Source: Bacillus sp. (in: firmicutes) (GTDB taxonomy: Bacteria; Bacillota; Bacilli; Bacillales; Salisediminibacteriaceae). From it: DNA of 58,853 bases. The position numbers and the translations under genes are program-made. The first letter of the stretch is position 1; the number at the start of each line of letters is the position of its first letter. Location of the stretch: assembly GCA_021208645.1 (NCBI GenBank), contig JAJOJL010000081.1:1-58853 (forward strand), given 5' to 3'. Positions 24,446 to 33,578 of this stretch are shown in pieces. The notes beneath the pieces are model-generated. The model did no database searches, was not told where the DNA came from, and was given only the letters and a program-made list of their open reading frames with translations.

Positions 24446-24470
24446 AACACTCCGTTATGGAGTGTTTTTT
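24446..24470 (+). terminator. yneF terminator
   Basis: AACACTCC pairs with GGAGTGTT around GTTAT, followed by T residues. Confidence 0.85.
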
Positions 24471-24506
24471 CATACATACAACTAACTTATCACGGAGGAA
24501 CAAACG

Positions 24507-25556
24507 ATGCTTCCACAATTGAATTATGAGAACCTTTCCCCTACGCACCATTATGTCATTGATGTCCGTTCTCCTGGTGAATACAAAGAATTTCATCTTC
24601 CCAACGGGTATCATCTACCATTATTCACCGATGAAGAGCGCTCGTATATTGGAACCATATATAAACAAGAAAATCCAGAGAGGGCAAAGGAAAGGGGACT
24701 GGCCATCTATGCTGGAAAACTGGAAGGATTATATGGGGACTGGAAAAAATTAAAAGCAGAAAACAAAGGGAAAAAGGCAGTTGTCGTTTGTGCCCGTGGG
24801 GGAATGAGGAGTGCTTCCTTTGTATCAATGATGAATACAGTAGGGATCGAAGCTTATCAACTAACAGGAGGCATCCGTAGCGTAAGGGAGAACATAAGAA
24901 AAAAACTTGATGATTTTTCTCGAATCCCTTGGAAAGGAACTGTGTTATCTGGAAATACAGGTGTGGGAAAAACGAAGTGGTTGAAGAAATTAAAAGACAA
25001 AGGCTATCCCGTTGTGGATATAGAAGGGCTGGCAAATCATCGAGGCTCCGTATTTGGTCATATCGGTCTACAGCCCCATTCACAAAAACAGTTTGAATAT
25101 GAATTAGTGAAGACATTGCAGGAATATGAGAAAGGTCAATGTATTATTTTAGAATCAGAAAGTAAACGGATCGGTACTGTTATTTTGCCACCTTTCTTAT
25201 TAAAACTAAAGGAAGATTTCTTGCATCTTGAATTAACAGATACCCTGGAAACTAGGGTATACCGACTAATAGAAGAATACACACCGGCTAATTGTCATGA
25301 AGAAATACTTCAGGCATACGGGTATATTCGCAAACGGATTCCTCAAGCTATTACGGAGAAAGTAGACACTGCATTTGAGGCAAAAGACTATTCCGTCGCA
25401 TTCACCCTTTTGTTATCCCACTATTATGATCCGAAATATGAATATAAAGGGAAACAATATGGTCACGTAGTTTCAATTCATCTGGCAGAAGCCAATGACG
25501 AGGAAAACCTTCAACGAATGGAAGAAATTATTAACAGAGAAATAAAGTGTTTCTAG
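24507..25556 (+). CDS. mnmH: tRNA 2-selenouridine synthase
   Basis: 349 residues. The N-terminal rhodanese domain carries catalytic Cys95 in VVVCARGGMRS. A P-loop domain follows with GNTGVGKT (residues 149-156). This is the MnmH/SelU architecture: geranylation, then selenation, of 2-thiouridine at the tRNA wobble position using selenophosphate. A selD gene is needed but is not in the window. It starts after CGGAGGAAC. An R1 repeat begins at its stop codon. Confidence 0.93.
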   Translation: MLPQLNYENLSPTHHYVIDVRSPGEYKEFHLPNGYHLPLFTDEERSYIGTIYKQENPERAKERGLAIYAGKLEGLYGDWKKLKAENKGKKAVVVCARGGMRSASFVSMMNTVGIEAYQLTGGIRSVRENIRKKLDDFSRIPWKGTVLSGNTGVGKTKWLKKLKDKGYPVVDIEGLANHRGSVFGHIGLQPHSQKQFEYELVKTLQEYEKGQCIILESESKRIGTVILPPFLLKLKEDFLHLELTDTLETRVYRLIEEYTPANCHEEILQAYGYIRKRIPQAITEKVDTAFEAKDYSVAFTLLLSHYYDPKYEYKGKQYGHVVSIHLAEANDEENLQRMEEIINREIKCF

Positions 25557-25770
25557 AAGGCTCTTATCGTAAACTTTGTTGCTATTTTAACAAGGCTTGG
25601 TGGAGCGGAAGGAGGCGACTCCAGCGGGAAAAGCAATAGACGAAGACACCGCAGGGCGATTTTCCCGAGGAGGCTGAGGCATTGCCCGCGGAAAGCGTCC
25701 GCCTGTAGCGTAACCAAGCCCAAAATATTGCTCAAAAACAACAATCTATATGAAAAAGAGTCTTCTAGAA
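25554..25770. repeat. Dispersed palindromic repeat R1, copy 2
   Basis: Core with GACTCCAGCGGGAAAAGCAA, GCAGGGCGATTTTCCCGAGG and GCCCGCGGAAAGCGTCCGCC. Nested arms GGCTTGGT/ACCAAGCC, TTGTTG/CAACAA and AGAAGGCTCTT/AAGAGTCTTCT. The arms differ from those of copies 1 and 3. Confidence 0.85.
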
Positions 25771-25875
25771 AAATATTTTCTTATTTAGAATTGATTCTTT
25801 TACCAAAATTTCCATTAGTGATATGATAAGAATGGTGTTTTTCAAAAGTCAAAATATTAAATAAGGGGCAGCAGC

Positions 25876-27633
25876 ATGAGAGTTTTTATCGATTTACTAT
25901 GGTATTTCAAGAAAGAAAAGTGGAATTATGGCGGAGGGATACTCGTTTTAGCATTAGTCTCCTTTTTATCGTTATTACCACCCTACGTCATTGGTGTGAT
26001 CGTTGACCATATTGACCGCAACACCTTAACAGAAGGAATCTTGTTACGGTGGATGCTTATTTTATTTGCTTTAGCAATTATTGTTTATATTTTACGTTAC
26101 TTATGGCGGATTTTAATCTTTGGTCCTGCGATCCGACTGGCAAGATTACTGCGAAACCAGCTATATGAGCATTTTTCGAGAATGTCCGCTTCCTTTTTCC
26201 AAAAGCGAAGAACAGGTGATTTAATGGCCCATGCAACGAACGATATTCGTGCCGTCGAGCAAACGGCAGGGGCAGGGGTGTTGACCCTTGTGGATTCCAT
26301 TACGATGGGAAGCTTTGTGATCATCACCATGGCCGTGACAATCAGTTGGGAACTGACCCTCATCGCGCTCATTCCAATGCCATTTATGGCGCTTGCCACC
26401 AGTAAATACGGTTCCATGTTACATAAGCGTTTTGGGAAGGCACAGGCTGCTTTTTCCTCATTAAACGATAAGGTGCAAGAAAGTATGTCAGGGATTCGAG
26501 TGACGAAAACCCTTGGCTATGAAGAGCAAGAGGTAGATTCCTTTAAGGAAGAATCGGCAGATGTAGTAAAAAAGAATATTCACGTGGCCAAGGTAGATGC
26601 CTTATTTGATCCGACCATTCAAATCATTGTCGGTTTCTCCTTCTTTTTATCCATCGTATTTGGTGCTAGATATGTGGTGGCAGGAGACTTGACGATCGGG
26701 CAGCTTACTAGTTTCACCGTATATCTTGGTCTTTTAATTTGGCCTATGCTTGCCTTTGGCTGGCTGTTTAACATCGTTGAGCGGGGGAGAGCTTCCTATG
26801 ACCGGGTGTCTACGCTTTTGAAAGTAAAGCAGGATATTGTCGATGAGCCCGATGCTATATACGAAACGCCAAAAGGCGACCTATCCTTTCAGATCACAGA
26901 ATTTAAATATAAAGAAGGGGAAAATCCAGCCCTTAAAGATGTCTTTTTTCAAATTAACAGAGGGGAGACACTTGGTATTGCTGGCCGGACAGGCAGTGGT
27001 AAAACCACATTGCTGAAGGCATTAATGCGCAATTTTGATCTAACAAAGGGAGAAATTTTTATCGATGGCAGGACCATTCAAAGTTACACACTGGATGCCC
27101 TTCGATCTGCCGTTGGTTATGTTCCCCAAGATCATTTCTTGTTTTCGGCGACGATTGCTGACAACATTGCCTTTGCCAATCCAGAAGCCAGTTATCAGGA
27201 AATTATAGATGCAGCAAAGCTAGCATCCATTCATGAGGACATTATCCGCTTTGACGAAGGCTATGAGACGATTGTCGGTGAAAGGGGAGTTACTTTGTCA
27301 GGGGGACAAAAGCAACGGATTTCCATTGCGAGAGCCCTCCTTGCCAACCCTGAGATTTTAATTTTAGATGATTCCTTGTCGGCCGTTGATGCAAAAACAG
27401 AGGAGCAGATTTTAGATGCCCTTAGGGAAATTAGAAAAGGAAAAACGACGCTCATCACCGCCCATCGCCTAAGTGCCATCAAACATTCAGATTTGATCCT
27501 TGTCCTCGATCAAGGAGAAGTATTGGAGCGTGGTGACCATCGCTCGTTAATGGAGCAGGACGGCTGGTACCGCCGCATGTATGAGCATCAGCAACTGGAA
27601 TCGTTAGTGGAACGGGGAGGGAAATCATCATGA
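25876..27633 (+). CDS. Heterodimeric ABC exporter subunit, degenerate-site half (BmrC/YheI-like)
   Basis: 585 residues: six membrane helices (1-310), then an ATPase domain with Walker A GRTGSGKTT, signature LSGGQ and Walker B LILDDSLS, where the catalytic Glu is replaced by Asp. This is the pattern of BmrC, whose ATP site is non-catalytic. It pairs with the next gene, overlapping it by four bases. The complex probably exports lipophilic drugs or a self-made compound. A promoter-like TTACCA, 16 bases, TATGAT lies near 25800-25830. No bmrB-like leader peptide was identified. Confidence 0.88.
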   Translation: MRVFIDLLWYFKKEKWNYGGGILVLALVSFLSLLPPYVIGVIVDHIDRNTLTEGILLRWMLILFALAIIVYILRYLWRILIFGPAIRLARLLRNQLYEHFSRMSASFFQKRRTGDLMAHATNDIRAVEQTAGAGVLTLVDSITMGSFVIITMAVTISWELTLIALIPMPFMALATSKYGSMLHKRFGKAQAAFSSLNDKVQESMSGIRVTKTLGYEEQEVDSFKEESADVVKKNIHVAKVDALFDPTIQIIVGFSFFLSIVFGARYVVAGDLTIGQLTSFTVYLGLLIWPMLAFGWLFNIVERGRASYDRVSTLLKVKQDIVDEPDAIYETPKGDLSFQITEFKYKEGENPALKDVFFQINRGETLGIAGRTGSGKTTLLKALMRNFDLTKGEIFIDGRTIQSYTLDALRSAVGYVPQDHFLFSATIADNIAFANPEASYQEIIDAAKLASIHEDIIRFDEGYETIVGERGVTLSGGQKQRISIARALLANPEILILDDSLSAVDAKTEEQILDALREIRKGKTTLITAHRLSAIKHSDLILVLDQGEVLERGDHRSLMEQDGWYRRMYEHQQLESLVERGGKSS

Positions 27634-29432
27634 TAGAAAGACATAAGCATTTACTCGTCCCATTAGCGCAAGGATTAGTATTTAAACGGTTATTACAATA
27701 TGCAAAACCTCATTTAAAATGGTTAACCATTGCTTTCCTCTTATTGGTAGGGGGAACGGCGGCACAAATATTAGGGCCGATTCTAATTAAGATTTTTATC
27801 GACGATTATTTATCACCACGAATTTTCGAGATGCAAGCGTTAGTTTTGCTTGGTGTGGGCTATGTTGTCCTCCATATTTCGTCGGCAGTAATGAATTATT
27901 TTCAATCGTTAATGTTTCAAACGACAGCATTGAAAATCATTCAACAGCTTCGAATTGATGTTTTTTCAAAGGTGGAACGATTAGGTCTTTCATTCTTTGA
28001 TCAATTTCCTACGGGAGGCTTAGTGTCGAGGATTACAAACGACACGGAGCAAGTGAAGGAATTGTACGTCAGTGTCATGGCTGTCTTTGTACAAAATATC
28101 ATCTTTTTAATTGGTGTTTTTGTGGCTATGTTCTATTTAAATGTTCAGTTGGCCTTATTTTGCTTAGTTATTCTGCCAATGATTATTGCCATCATGCAGC
28201 TTTACCGAAAGTTTAGCTCCAAGTATTATGCGGAGATGAGTGAGAAGCTTAGCCAGTTGAACGCAAGACTGAATGAATCCATTCAAGGAATGACCATCAT
28301 TCAGATTTTTAGACAGGAACGTCGAATGAATCGGGAATTTCAAAAGACAAATCAAGAACACCACGAAGCTTGGTTCAAAAGCATTAAGCTAGATGGCTTA
28401 CTACTACGGCCTGCCGTTGACTTCATTTCCATAATGGCCCTTGTTCTTGTGTTAAGCTTCTTTGGGATCACGTCCTTCAACAGTCCTGTGGAAATTGGTG
28501 TGTTGTATGCCTTTGTTAATTACTTAGACCGGTTCTTTGAGCCAGTAAACCAAATGATGCAGCGTCTATCGATTTTTCAACAGGCAATGATCTCAGCAGG
28601 TCGTGTCTTCCGGTTAATGGATCATGATGAATTGGCACCAGTAAAACAAGGGACAGGAAACCCGAAAATTAACTATGGAGAAATAGAGTTTAAGAATGTT
28701 ACCTTTTCCTACGATGGCAAGCAGGATGTGTTAAAAAACATTAGCTTTAAGGTGCGTCAAGGGGAAACGTTAGCTTTAGTAGGGCATACGGGAAGCGGGA
28801 AAAGCTCTATCATTAATTTATTGATGCGGTTTTACGCCATTAAACAGGGAGAAATCTTGATTGATGGGGTTCCCATCGAAGAGTATAGTGATGAGGAACT
28901 GCGAACAAATCTTGGTTTAGTTCTTCAAGATCCTTTCTTGTTTGTAGGGGATTTAAAGCACAATATCCGTTTGTTTGACGAGGAAATCTCGGACAATGAT
29001 ATCGTAGAGGCGGCGAAATTTGTTCACGCCCACAACTTTATTGAAAGAATGCCGAATGGGTACGATACGACCGTAGGTGAGCGCGGGACTACTTTTTCCA
29101 GTGGTCAAAGGCAGTTAATCTCCTTTGCCAGAACGATGGCAAGGAATCCCAAAGTTCTTGTCCTTGATGAAGCGACCGCAAGTGTGGATACGGAAACGGA
29201 AACAGAAATTCAAATCGCTTTGGAAAAAATGCGCAGGGGCCGTACTACCATTGCCATTGCCCACCGTTTATCCACCATTAAGGATGCGGACCATATTCTC
29301 GTTCTCCATCAAGGGGAGATTGTGGAGCAAGGTACCCACAAACAACTATTAGACGAAGAAGGACTTTACCATAAAATGTACCTCCTGCAGCAAGGAGCAG
29401 AAAAACTGGAGAAAATAACGGTGGAAGATTAG
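27630..29432 (+). CDS. Heterodimeric ABC exporter subunit, catalytic half (BmrD/YheH-like)
   Basis: 600 residues: six membrane helices, Walker A GHTGSGKSS, Walker B VLVLDEATAS with the catalytic Glu, but a non-consensus signature SSGQ. The asymmetric motifs complement those of the preceding gene: one full site forms from this Walker A/B plus the partner's LSGGQ. It is shorter at the N-terminus than B. subtilis BmrD. Start and preceding stop overlap (ATGA), showing coupled translation. Confidence 0.88.
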   Translation: MIERHKHLLVPLAQGLVFKRLLQYAKPHLKWLTIAFLLLVGGTAAQILGPILIKIFIDDYLSPRIFEMQALVLLGVGYVVLHISSAVMNYFQSLMFQTTALKIIQQLRIDVFSKVERLGLSFFDQFPTGGLVSRITNDTEQVKELYVSVMAVFVQNIIFLIGVFVAMFYLNVQLALFCLVILPMIIAIMQLYRKFSSKYYAEMSEKLSQLNARLNESIQGMTIIQIFRQERRMNREFQKTNQEHHEAWFKSIKLDGLLLRPAVDFISIMALVLVLSFFGITSFNSPVEIGVLYAFVNYLDRFFEPVNQMMQRLSIFQQAMISAGRVFRLMDHDELAPVKQGTGNPKINYGEIEFKNVTFSYDGKQDVLKNISFKVRQGETLALVGHTGSGKSSIINLLMRFYAIKQGEILIDGVPIEEYSDEELRTNLGLVLQDPFLFVGDLKHNIRLFDEEISDNDIVEAAKFVHAHNFIERMPNGYDTTVGERGTTFSSGQRQLISFARTMARNPKVLVLDEATASVDTETETEIQIALEKMRRGRTTIAIAHRLSTIKDADHILVLHQGEIVEQGTHKQLLDEEGLYHKMYLLQQGAEKLEKITVED

Positions 29433-29457
29433 TATTGATGACAGGAAAGGGAGTGAT

Positions 29458-29931
29458 GTGGCTATGGCAGATTTGAAGGAAAAACAGTGGATCAATAAAC
29501 CGGTTGAGGATGTTTTTAACTTTCTGGCAAACCCAGATAATCGCGTGGAGATATTTGTAAATGTGGTAAAAATAGAATCCCTGTCTCCAGATGGTGTGGA
29601 AATAGGGGCAAGATTTAAAGAAGTTAGACAGCTTTCTAATCGCAAAGTGGCGTCAGAGCTTGTCCTTACAGACTATGACGTAAATCAGACGATTGGCTTT
29701 ATGACCGAGTCTAACGGGTTAAAAGTGAACTATATCTATCAATTCAAAGATGTAGACGGTGGAACGGAAGTCAGTTTTGAAGGGAAGGTCCAAACCAATT
29801 CCTTCCGCACAAAGCTCATGAAGCCTATGCTAGTGAAAATGGTGAAAAAAGAAGACGGTGACCATCTGTTAGTAGTGAAGAAACTCCTAGAAGAAGAGCA
29901 AGGAGACGGACATAGGGAGATTCAGGAATAA
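29458..29931 (+). CDS. SRPBCC (START-like) domain protein
   Basis: About 157 residues. INKPVEDVFNFLANPDN near the N-terminus and the later IYQFKDVDGGTEVSFEG are typical of the polyketide cyclase/dehydrase branch of SRPBCC proteins, which enclose a hydrophobic ligand. It starts at GTG 29458 (or ATG 29464) after AAAGGGAG, 25 bases behind the exporter genes, so it may be in the same operon. The ligand is unknown. Confidence 0.75.
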   Translation: MAMADLKEKQWINKPVEDVFNFLANPDNRVEIFVNVVKIESLSPDGVEIGARFKEVRQLSNRKVASELVLTDYDVNQTIGFMTESNGLKVNYIYQFKDVDGGTEVSFEGKVQTNSFRTKLMKPMLVKMVKKEDGDHLLVVKKLLEEEQGDGHREIQE

Positions 29932-29971
29932 ACATAGGTTTGAACAACCTGTGACACAAACCATTATTACG

Positions 29972-30001
29972 TTGACAAAATATACTCTATAGGGGTATGG
30001 T
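29972..30001 (+). promoter_or_regulatory. csoR promoter with CsoR operator
   Basis: TTGACA (29972-29977), an 18-base spacer and TATGGT (29996-30001). ATACTCTATAGGGGTAT (29982-29998) lies between them and matches the pseudo-palindromic operators of CsoR repressors, so autoregulation by copper is likely. Confidence 0.65.
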
Positions 30002-30014
30002 AGAAAGGTGACAG

Positions 30015-30353
30015 GTGGTGGGAAAAGTGGAGGACAACAAACTAAACATTCCATTAACAGAAGTAAGAAAAACGTCCATAATGAGGACGGAAGATGAAAA
30101 AGCAGAACTGTTAAAAAGACTTCGTCGCATTGAAGGCCAAGTGCGAGGTATCCAACGAATGATTGAACAAGATCGATATTGTGTGGATATATTAGTACAA
30201 GTATCTGCCATTACGGCTGCGTTAAAGAAAGTTGGTTATCACCTTCTAGAAGATCATACCCGAGGTTGTGTTTCTAATGCGGTTGCTCAAGGGGAAGGTC
30301 AAGAAGTAATTGAGGAACTCATGAAGGTCATTCAGCAGTTTTCTAAGTCTTAA
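30015..30353 (+). CDS. csoR: Copper-sensing repressor CsoR
   Basis: 112 residues by the GTG at 30015; GTG 30018 or 30027 are alternative starts. The Cu(I) ligands Cys56, His81 and Cys85 have the diagnostic CsoR spacing (25 and 4). RLRRIEGQVRGIQRMI is the DNA-facing helix. Cu(I) binding releases DNA and derepresses copper-export genes. The operator lies in its own promoter. CopZ follows about 100 bases on. Confidence 0.92.
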   Translation: MVGKVEDNKLNIPLTEVRKTSIMRTEDEKAELLKRLRRIEGQVRGIQRMIEQDRYCVDILVQVSAITAALKKVGYHLLEDHTRGCVSNAVAQGEGQEVIEELMKVIQQFSKS

Positions 30354-30449
30354 GCCTTGCTGTTGTTAAACTTGTTTTCACCAAATAGTATGAACATCTA
30401 CCCTATGTTACTATAGTAGACTAATCTTATATGAAGGAGTTGTTTTTTA

Positions 30450-30659
30450 ATGAAAAAAGAAGTTATTAAAGTAGACGGAATGACTTGCAATCACTGTAAA
30501 ACAGCAGTAGAAGGAGCATTAAAGAACGTAGCTGGTGTATCTGTAGCTGAAGTTGACTTGGGTGAAAAAAATGTTTCTGTAGAATATGACGAAGCTTCTG
30601 TAACTATAGACAAGTTAAAGGAAGAAATTGAAGAACAGGGCTATGATGTTGTATCCTAA
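30450..30659 (+). CDS. copZ: Copper chaperone CopZ
   Basis: 69 residues: a single heavy-metal-associated ferredoxin-like domain with MTCNHC (Cys13, Cys16). It carries Cu(I) to a P-type ATPase and to CsoR. ATG 30450 follows GAAGGAG. No CopA ATPase gene is present in the window, which is unusual next to csoR-copZ; it may lie elsewhere. Confidence 0.94.
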   Translation: MKKEVIKVDGMTCNHCKTAVEGALKNVAGVSVAEVDLGEKNVSVEYDEASVTIDKLKEEIEEQGYDVVS

Positions 30660-30670
30660 TATTGTATTCT

Positions 30671-30702
30671 AAAACGCTGGTATTTCCGGCGTTTTTTTCT
30701 TT
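30671..30702 (+). terminator. copZ terminator
   Basis: AACGCTGG and CCGGCGTT pair around TATTT (one G-U), followed by T residues. Confidence 0.8.
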
Positions 30703-30716
30703 GCGGGGGATAACTA

Positions 30717-31271
30717 ATGATAATGATGAAACGTTCCATTTTAGTTTTGTTTGTTTTGACAATCTTGGTCTTTTTGTGGATGGGGCAAGAACAACGGAGA
30801 TATACAGAAGGACAAGGGGAAAGGCCAGGCTTGCCTCATGTTGGACACGTGGCACCTGATTTCACGTTAAAACATTTATTTACTGAAGAAGAAATTCACT
30901 TATCCAGCCTTTATGGACAAGGTGATGGCGTTGTCCTTTATTTTTGGACGTCCTGGTGTCCGTTCTGTGCTTCATCTATGGAATCTCTGCAACGTGCTTA
31001 TGGAGAGTATGGGGAGGAGATCGTTTTTCTTGGTGTGAATGTTACGAACCAAGATACGATTGGGGCAGCGCAGCAATTTATTAATGACCACCAAATTGAT
31101 TTTTCCAATGTAAAGGATGTTACGGGAGAGGTGTCTGCCAGCTATTTTGTTCCACCAGTACCCACTACCTTGTTCCTTGCGGGAGATGGGAGTATTGTTC
31201 ACCGAAAAGTCGGGGGATTAACCTACCAGGAGATTGAACAAGGGGTTCGCCTAGTAGAAAGGGAGAAGTAA
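30717..31271 (+). CDS. Membrane-anchored thioredoxin-like protein (TlpA/ResA type)
   Basis: 184 residues. An N-terminal membrane anchor (residues 5-22) is followed by an extracellular thioredoxin fold with WCPFC (Cys81, Cys84) and a cis-Pro region PPVPTTLFL. Family members reduce haem-binding Cys of apocytochromes c or act in disulfide turnover during sporulation. The next gene starts two bases after its stop, then ccdC follows, supporting a cytochrome c maturation role. Confidence 0.82.
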   Translation: MIMMKRSILVLFVLTILVFLWMGQEQRRYTEGQGERPGLPHVGHVAPDFTLKHLFTEEEIHLSSLYGQGDGVVLYFWTSWCPFCASSMESLQRAYGEYGEEIVFLGVNVTNQDTIGAAQQFINDHQIDFSNVKDVTGEVSASYFVPPVPTTLFLAGDGSIVHRKVGGLTYQEIEQGVRLVEREK

Positions 31272-31273
31272 TC

Positions 31274-31888
31274 ATGTTTGAAGCCTTACATAATTTTTCT
31301 GTCGGGCCACTGACAGTTACGATGGACATGCTCATGCTTATTGTGAGCATTGCAGTAGGATATGGTGTAATTCATGTTTATTTAAAGCAATTGGAAGTGA
31401 AAGAAAGGGAAGGGTTTCTTGATGCGGTGTTAACGGCTTTAATTATTGCTGTCATCCTCTTTAAACTTTGGCCTTTTGTATTGGACCCAAGCTTGTTGCA
31501 AAATCCAGCTAATTTAATTTACTTTATGGGAGGACCATTTGCCGTCTATGTGGCGATCGGTGTGGCGCTTTTCTTTTTAATTTTTCAATCATGGCGAAAA
31601 AAGTGGACATACACTTGCTGGGATAGTTTATTTTTTGGTGCTGTTGCTTCTTTCTTCGTCTATTCTATCTTGATAAGGGAGTACGGTGCGCCATCCCCTT
31701 ATTCAGTTGGCTATATGGTAGAGAACACCGTTTACCACCCTGTTAACTTCTATTATGGTATTGTTTATGGGTTATTGTTGTTAGTGTGTTTCTATTTCGT
31801 GAAGAAAGAGATTCCCTTTGCCAGGTCCATCTTTTTGCTGGTAGGGGTAGTGTTTGTGCAATTTCTGTTATCTCCCTTTGTAGTATAA
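31274..31888 (+). CDS. Multi-pass membrane protein, unknown
   Basis: 204 residues with about six hydrophobic segments. I do not recognise a family with confidence; spacing of the helices is faintly Lgt-like but the Lgt catalytic motif is absent. It starts two bases after the TlpA-like gene and is probably translationally coupled to it. It holds the place occupied by ccdA/yneI in B. subtilis but lacks the paired Cys of CcdA, so it is not a simple substitute. Confidence 0.7.
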   Translation: MFEALHNFSVGPLTVTMDMLMLIVSIAVGYGVIHVYLKQLEVKEREGFLDAVLTALIIAVILFKLWPFVLDPSLLQNPANLIYFMGGPFAVYVAIGVALFFLIFQSWRKKWTYTCWDSLFFGAVASFFVYSILIREYGAPSPYSVGYMVENTVYHPVNFYYGIVYGLLLLVCFYFVKKEIPFARSIFLLVGVVFVQFLLSPFVV

Positions 31889-31967
31889 TTCACGAATTGG
31901 ATTCATATTTTCCAACACAAGTATGGTATAATACTTCGTAAGTTGAGAAATAGAGGAGAGCTTTCCT

Positions 31968-32496
31968 ATGATTGGCATTTTCTTAAGTATTGTAGCAGTA
32001 ATGATGGCTTTTTTAGCCTTGTTTATTCGAATGAAAGCAATGAAAAAACCAGCAACAGTTAAAAAAAATTATGATCCCTCCCATTGCCATGTCGACCGGG
32101 TTTCTTATGTTTGTATACCCCCCTGTCAGACCTTCAGCCTTAGAGCTTGTGGAGGCCTTTTCCGTTGGATTACTTTTTTCGTTATTATTAATTAAATTGT
32201 CTTCCTTTGAAATTAGGGATAATAATATTTATATGAAGCGTTCCAAAGCGTTTCCATTTATATTGCTAGGACTGTTGGCAGTTCGACTATTGGCAAAAAC
32301 AATTCTCGGCATCCATTTTGAGTATGAAGTATTGGCAGGAATGTTTTTTGTATTAGCCTTTGGGATGATTTTGCCGTGGAGACTCGCCATGCTCTATAAG
32401 TTTAAGCAAGTGGAAAAGGAATTTAAATTAAAACAATCAGCGGGAAGTGAGAACTGGAATTTTCAATCAGAAAACCCAGCACCAAGGGAGAGTTAA
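31968..32496 (+). pseudogene. ccdC: Cytochrome c biogenesis protein CcdC, frameshifted
   Basis: Two frames form one CcdC (YneJ) of about 175 residues. ATG 31968 begins a membrane helix and RMKAMKKPATVKK; at a run of eight A (32061-32068) removal of one A leads into MIPPIAMSTGFLMFVYPP and the conserved FEIRDNNIYMKRSKAFPFILLGLL. The second frame has no ribosome binding site of its own. CcdC helps deliver reductant for cytochrome c haem attachment. Without correction the product stops after 75 residues. Confidence 0.85.
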
Positions 32497-32522
32497 TCCC
32501 TCTTGGCGCTGGGTTTCTTTTT
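32471..32522 (+). terminator. ccdC terminator
   Basis: AAACCCAGC with CCAAGGGA pairs with TCCCTCTTGG and GCTGGGTTT, then CTTTTT. It overlaps the ccdC stop. Confidence 0.85.
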
Positions 32523-32617
32523 GTAAGTAGGCTTATTTTGAGAAGCTAGTAAAAGGTAGAAATAAGGGCGATTGATTCTTGATGCAGCAGAATTAACATC
32601 AAAAATCTTTCCTAGAG

Positions 32618-33049
32618 CTAGTTTTGAAAATAAGCAGTGTACTGACCCATATCAATATTTTTTTCTTTAAGCTTTTTCTTTAAGAACTTATGGTCCCGCT
32701 TTGGGGTAGCGGCAATATAGCCTTTAATAATGAGTTCTTCGGTCATCTCATTTGCATTTTCTTCTAAGGCTAATTCGCCAATCTTACCAGCAATTTTCCC
32801 TTTCGCCACATCCCGGAATAATTCAGGGACTGGCTCTAGCAATTCGTCCAAAAATGCTTTGTTTTCGTCGCTCCATAAATGTCTTGTTTCATTAATATAA
32901 TGCTCTTGCCAATCAAGAATAGACTTTCCATCCTCTTTTGGCAGCTTTTTTAGGAATTTACGAAACATAAAATAGCCACCGATACCCATGATCACTGTCA
33001 TAAACAGGGACCAAAGAACGATCATCCACATAAATAGGTCGTTTGGCAT
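32618..33049 (-). CDS. yneK: DUF2621 membrane protein (YneK)
   Basis: 143 residues. An N-terminal membrane helix is followed by GGYFMFRKFLKKLPKEDGKS, WQEHYINETRHLW, PVPELFRDVAKGKIAGKIGE and ATPKRDHKFL, the DUF2621/YneK pattern. In B. subtilis yneK also neighbours ccdC. Function unknown. ATG 33049 follows GAGGTG. Confidence 0.88.
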   Translation of the reverse strand: MPNDLFMWMIVLWSLFMTVIMGIGGYFMFRKFLKKLPKEDGKSILDWQEHYINETRHLWSDENKAFLDELLEPVPELFRDVAKGKIAGKIGELALEENANEMTEELIIKGYIAATPKRDHKFLKKKLKEKNIDMGQYTAYFQN

Positions 33050-33255
33050 GAGAGTTCACCTCTTCCTTTTCCTGTTCTATATTGTACGACATAATTGCTT
33101 GTCTGAAAAGGGAAGAGCCTGGGTAATTCCTATTTGGTTAGTATTAATGATTAAAATTTATAATTTTGGAAGTAATGGTGGTGGAGTTTAATTTGGGTAA
33201 CTTGGGATTATTAGAGTAGTAGGGGATGGGGGGGCATAGTCTTTGGAAAGTGGAG

Positions 33256-33290
33256 GGTGACTCAAAAGACGGGGGGCTTTTTGAGTCACC
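33256..33290. terminator. Hairpin terminator
   Basis: GGTGACTCAAAAG pairs with CTTTTTGAGTCACC. Placed downstream of the leftward gene at 33321-33578, which it probably ends. Confidence 0.7.
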
Positions 33291-33320
33291 TTGGGTTGAA
33301 TTAACTATCTATATTTTTCG

Positions 33321-33578
33321 TTAAATACCTCTTATCATTAGCTCTTCTGTATAATGAAGAAATTCCCTTGCTACCAGTAATTCGGCCTTTTGTTCTGGTG
33401 TAGCATTTGTCAAATAGCTTTCCATTTCACCTTCTAGTTCCTTGAGTTGTTTTAATAGGAAACTGTACTCTGTGGGATCGTTTTCTGTAATGGTTTTCAC
33501 TTCTGCTAATTCTTTTTGTGCCTCGTCAATGGTATCTTTTATCTGATTTATGTATGTTTCGATTTGCTCATTTGTCAA
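33321..33578 (-). CDS. Small helical protein, YtzC/DUF2524-like
   Basis: 85 residues, TTG start with AGAGGAGGC upstream. The whole sequence is a charged helical hairpin (KDTIDEAQKELAEVK, LLKQLKELEGEMESYL, TPEQKAELLVAREFL). Length and pattern recall YtzC (DUF2524), but the match is by general character. Cytosolic; function unknown. Confidence 0.6.
   Translation of the reverse strand: MTNEQIETYINQIKDTIDEAQKELAEVKTITENDPTEYSFLLKQLKELEGEMESYLTNATPEQKAELLVAREFLHYTEELMIRGI

Noticed and set aside
24625..25116. 163-residue leftward gene inside mnmH
   Set aside because: Antisense shadow of the rhodanese and P-loop coding region; composition is biased and there is no ribosome binding site.
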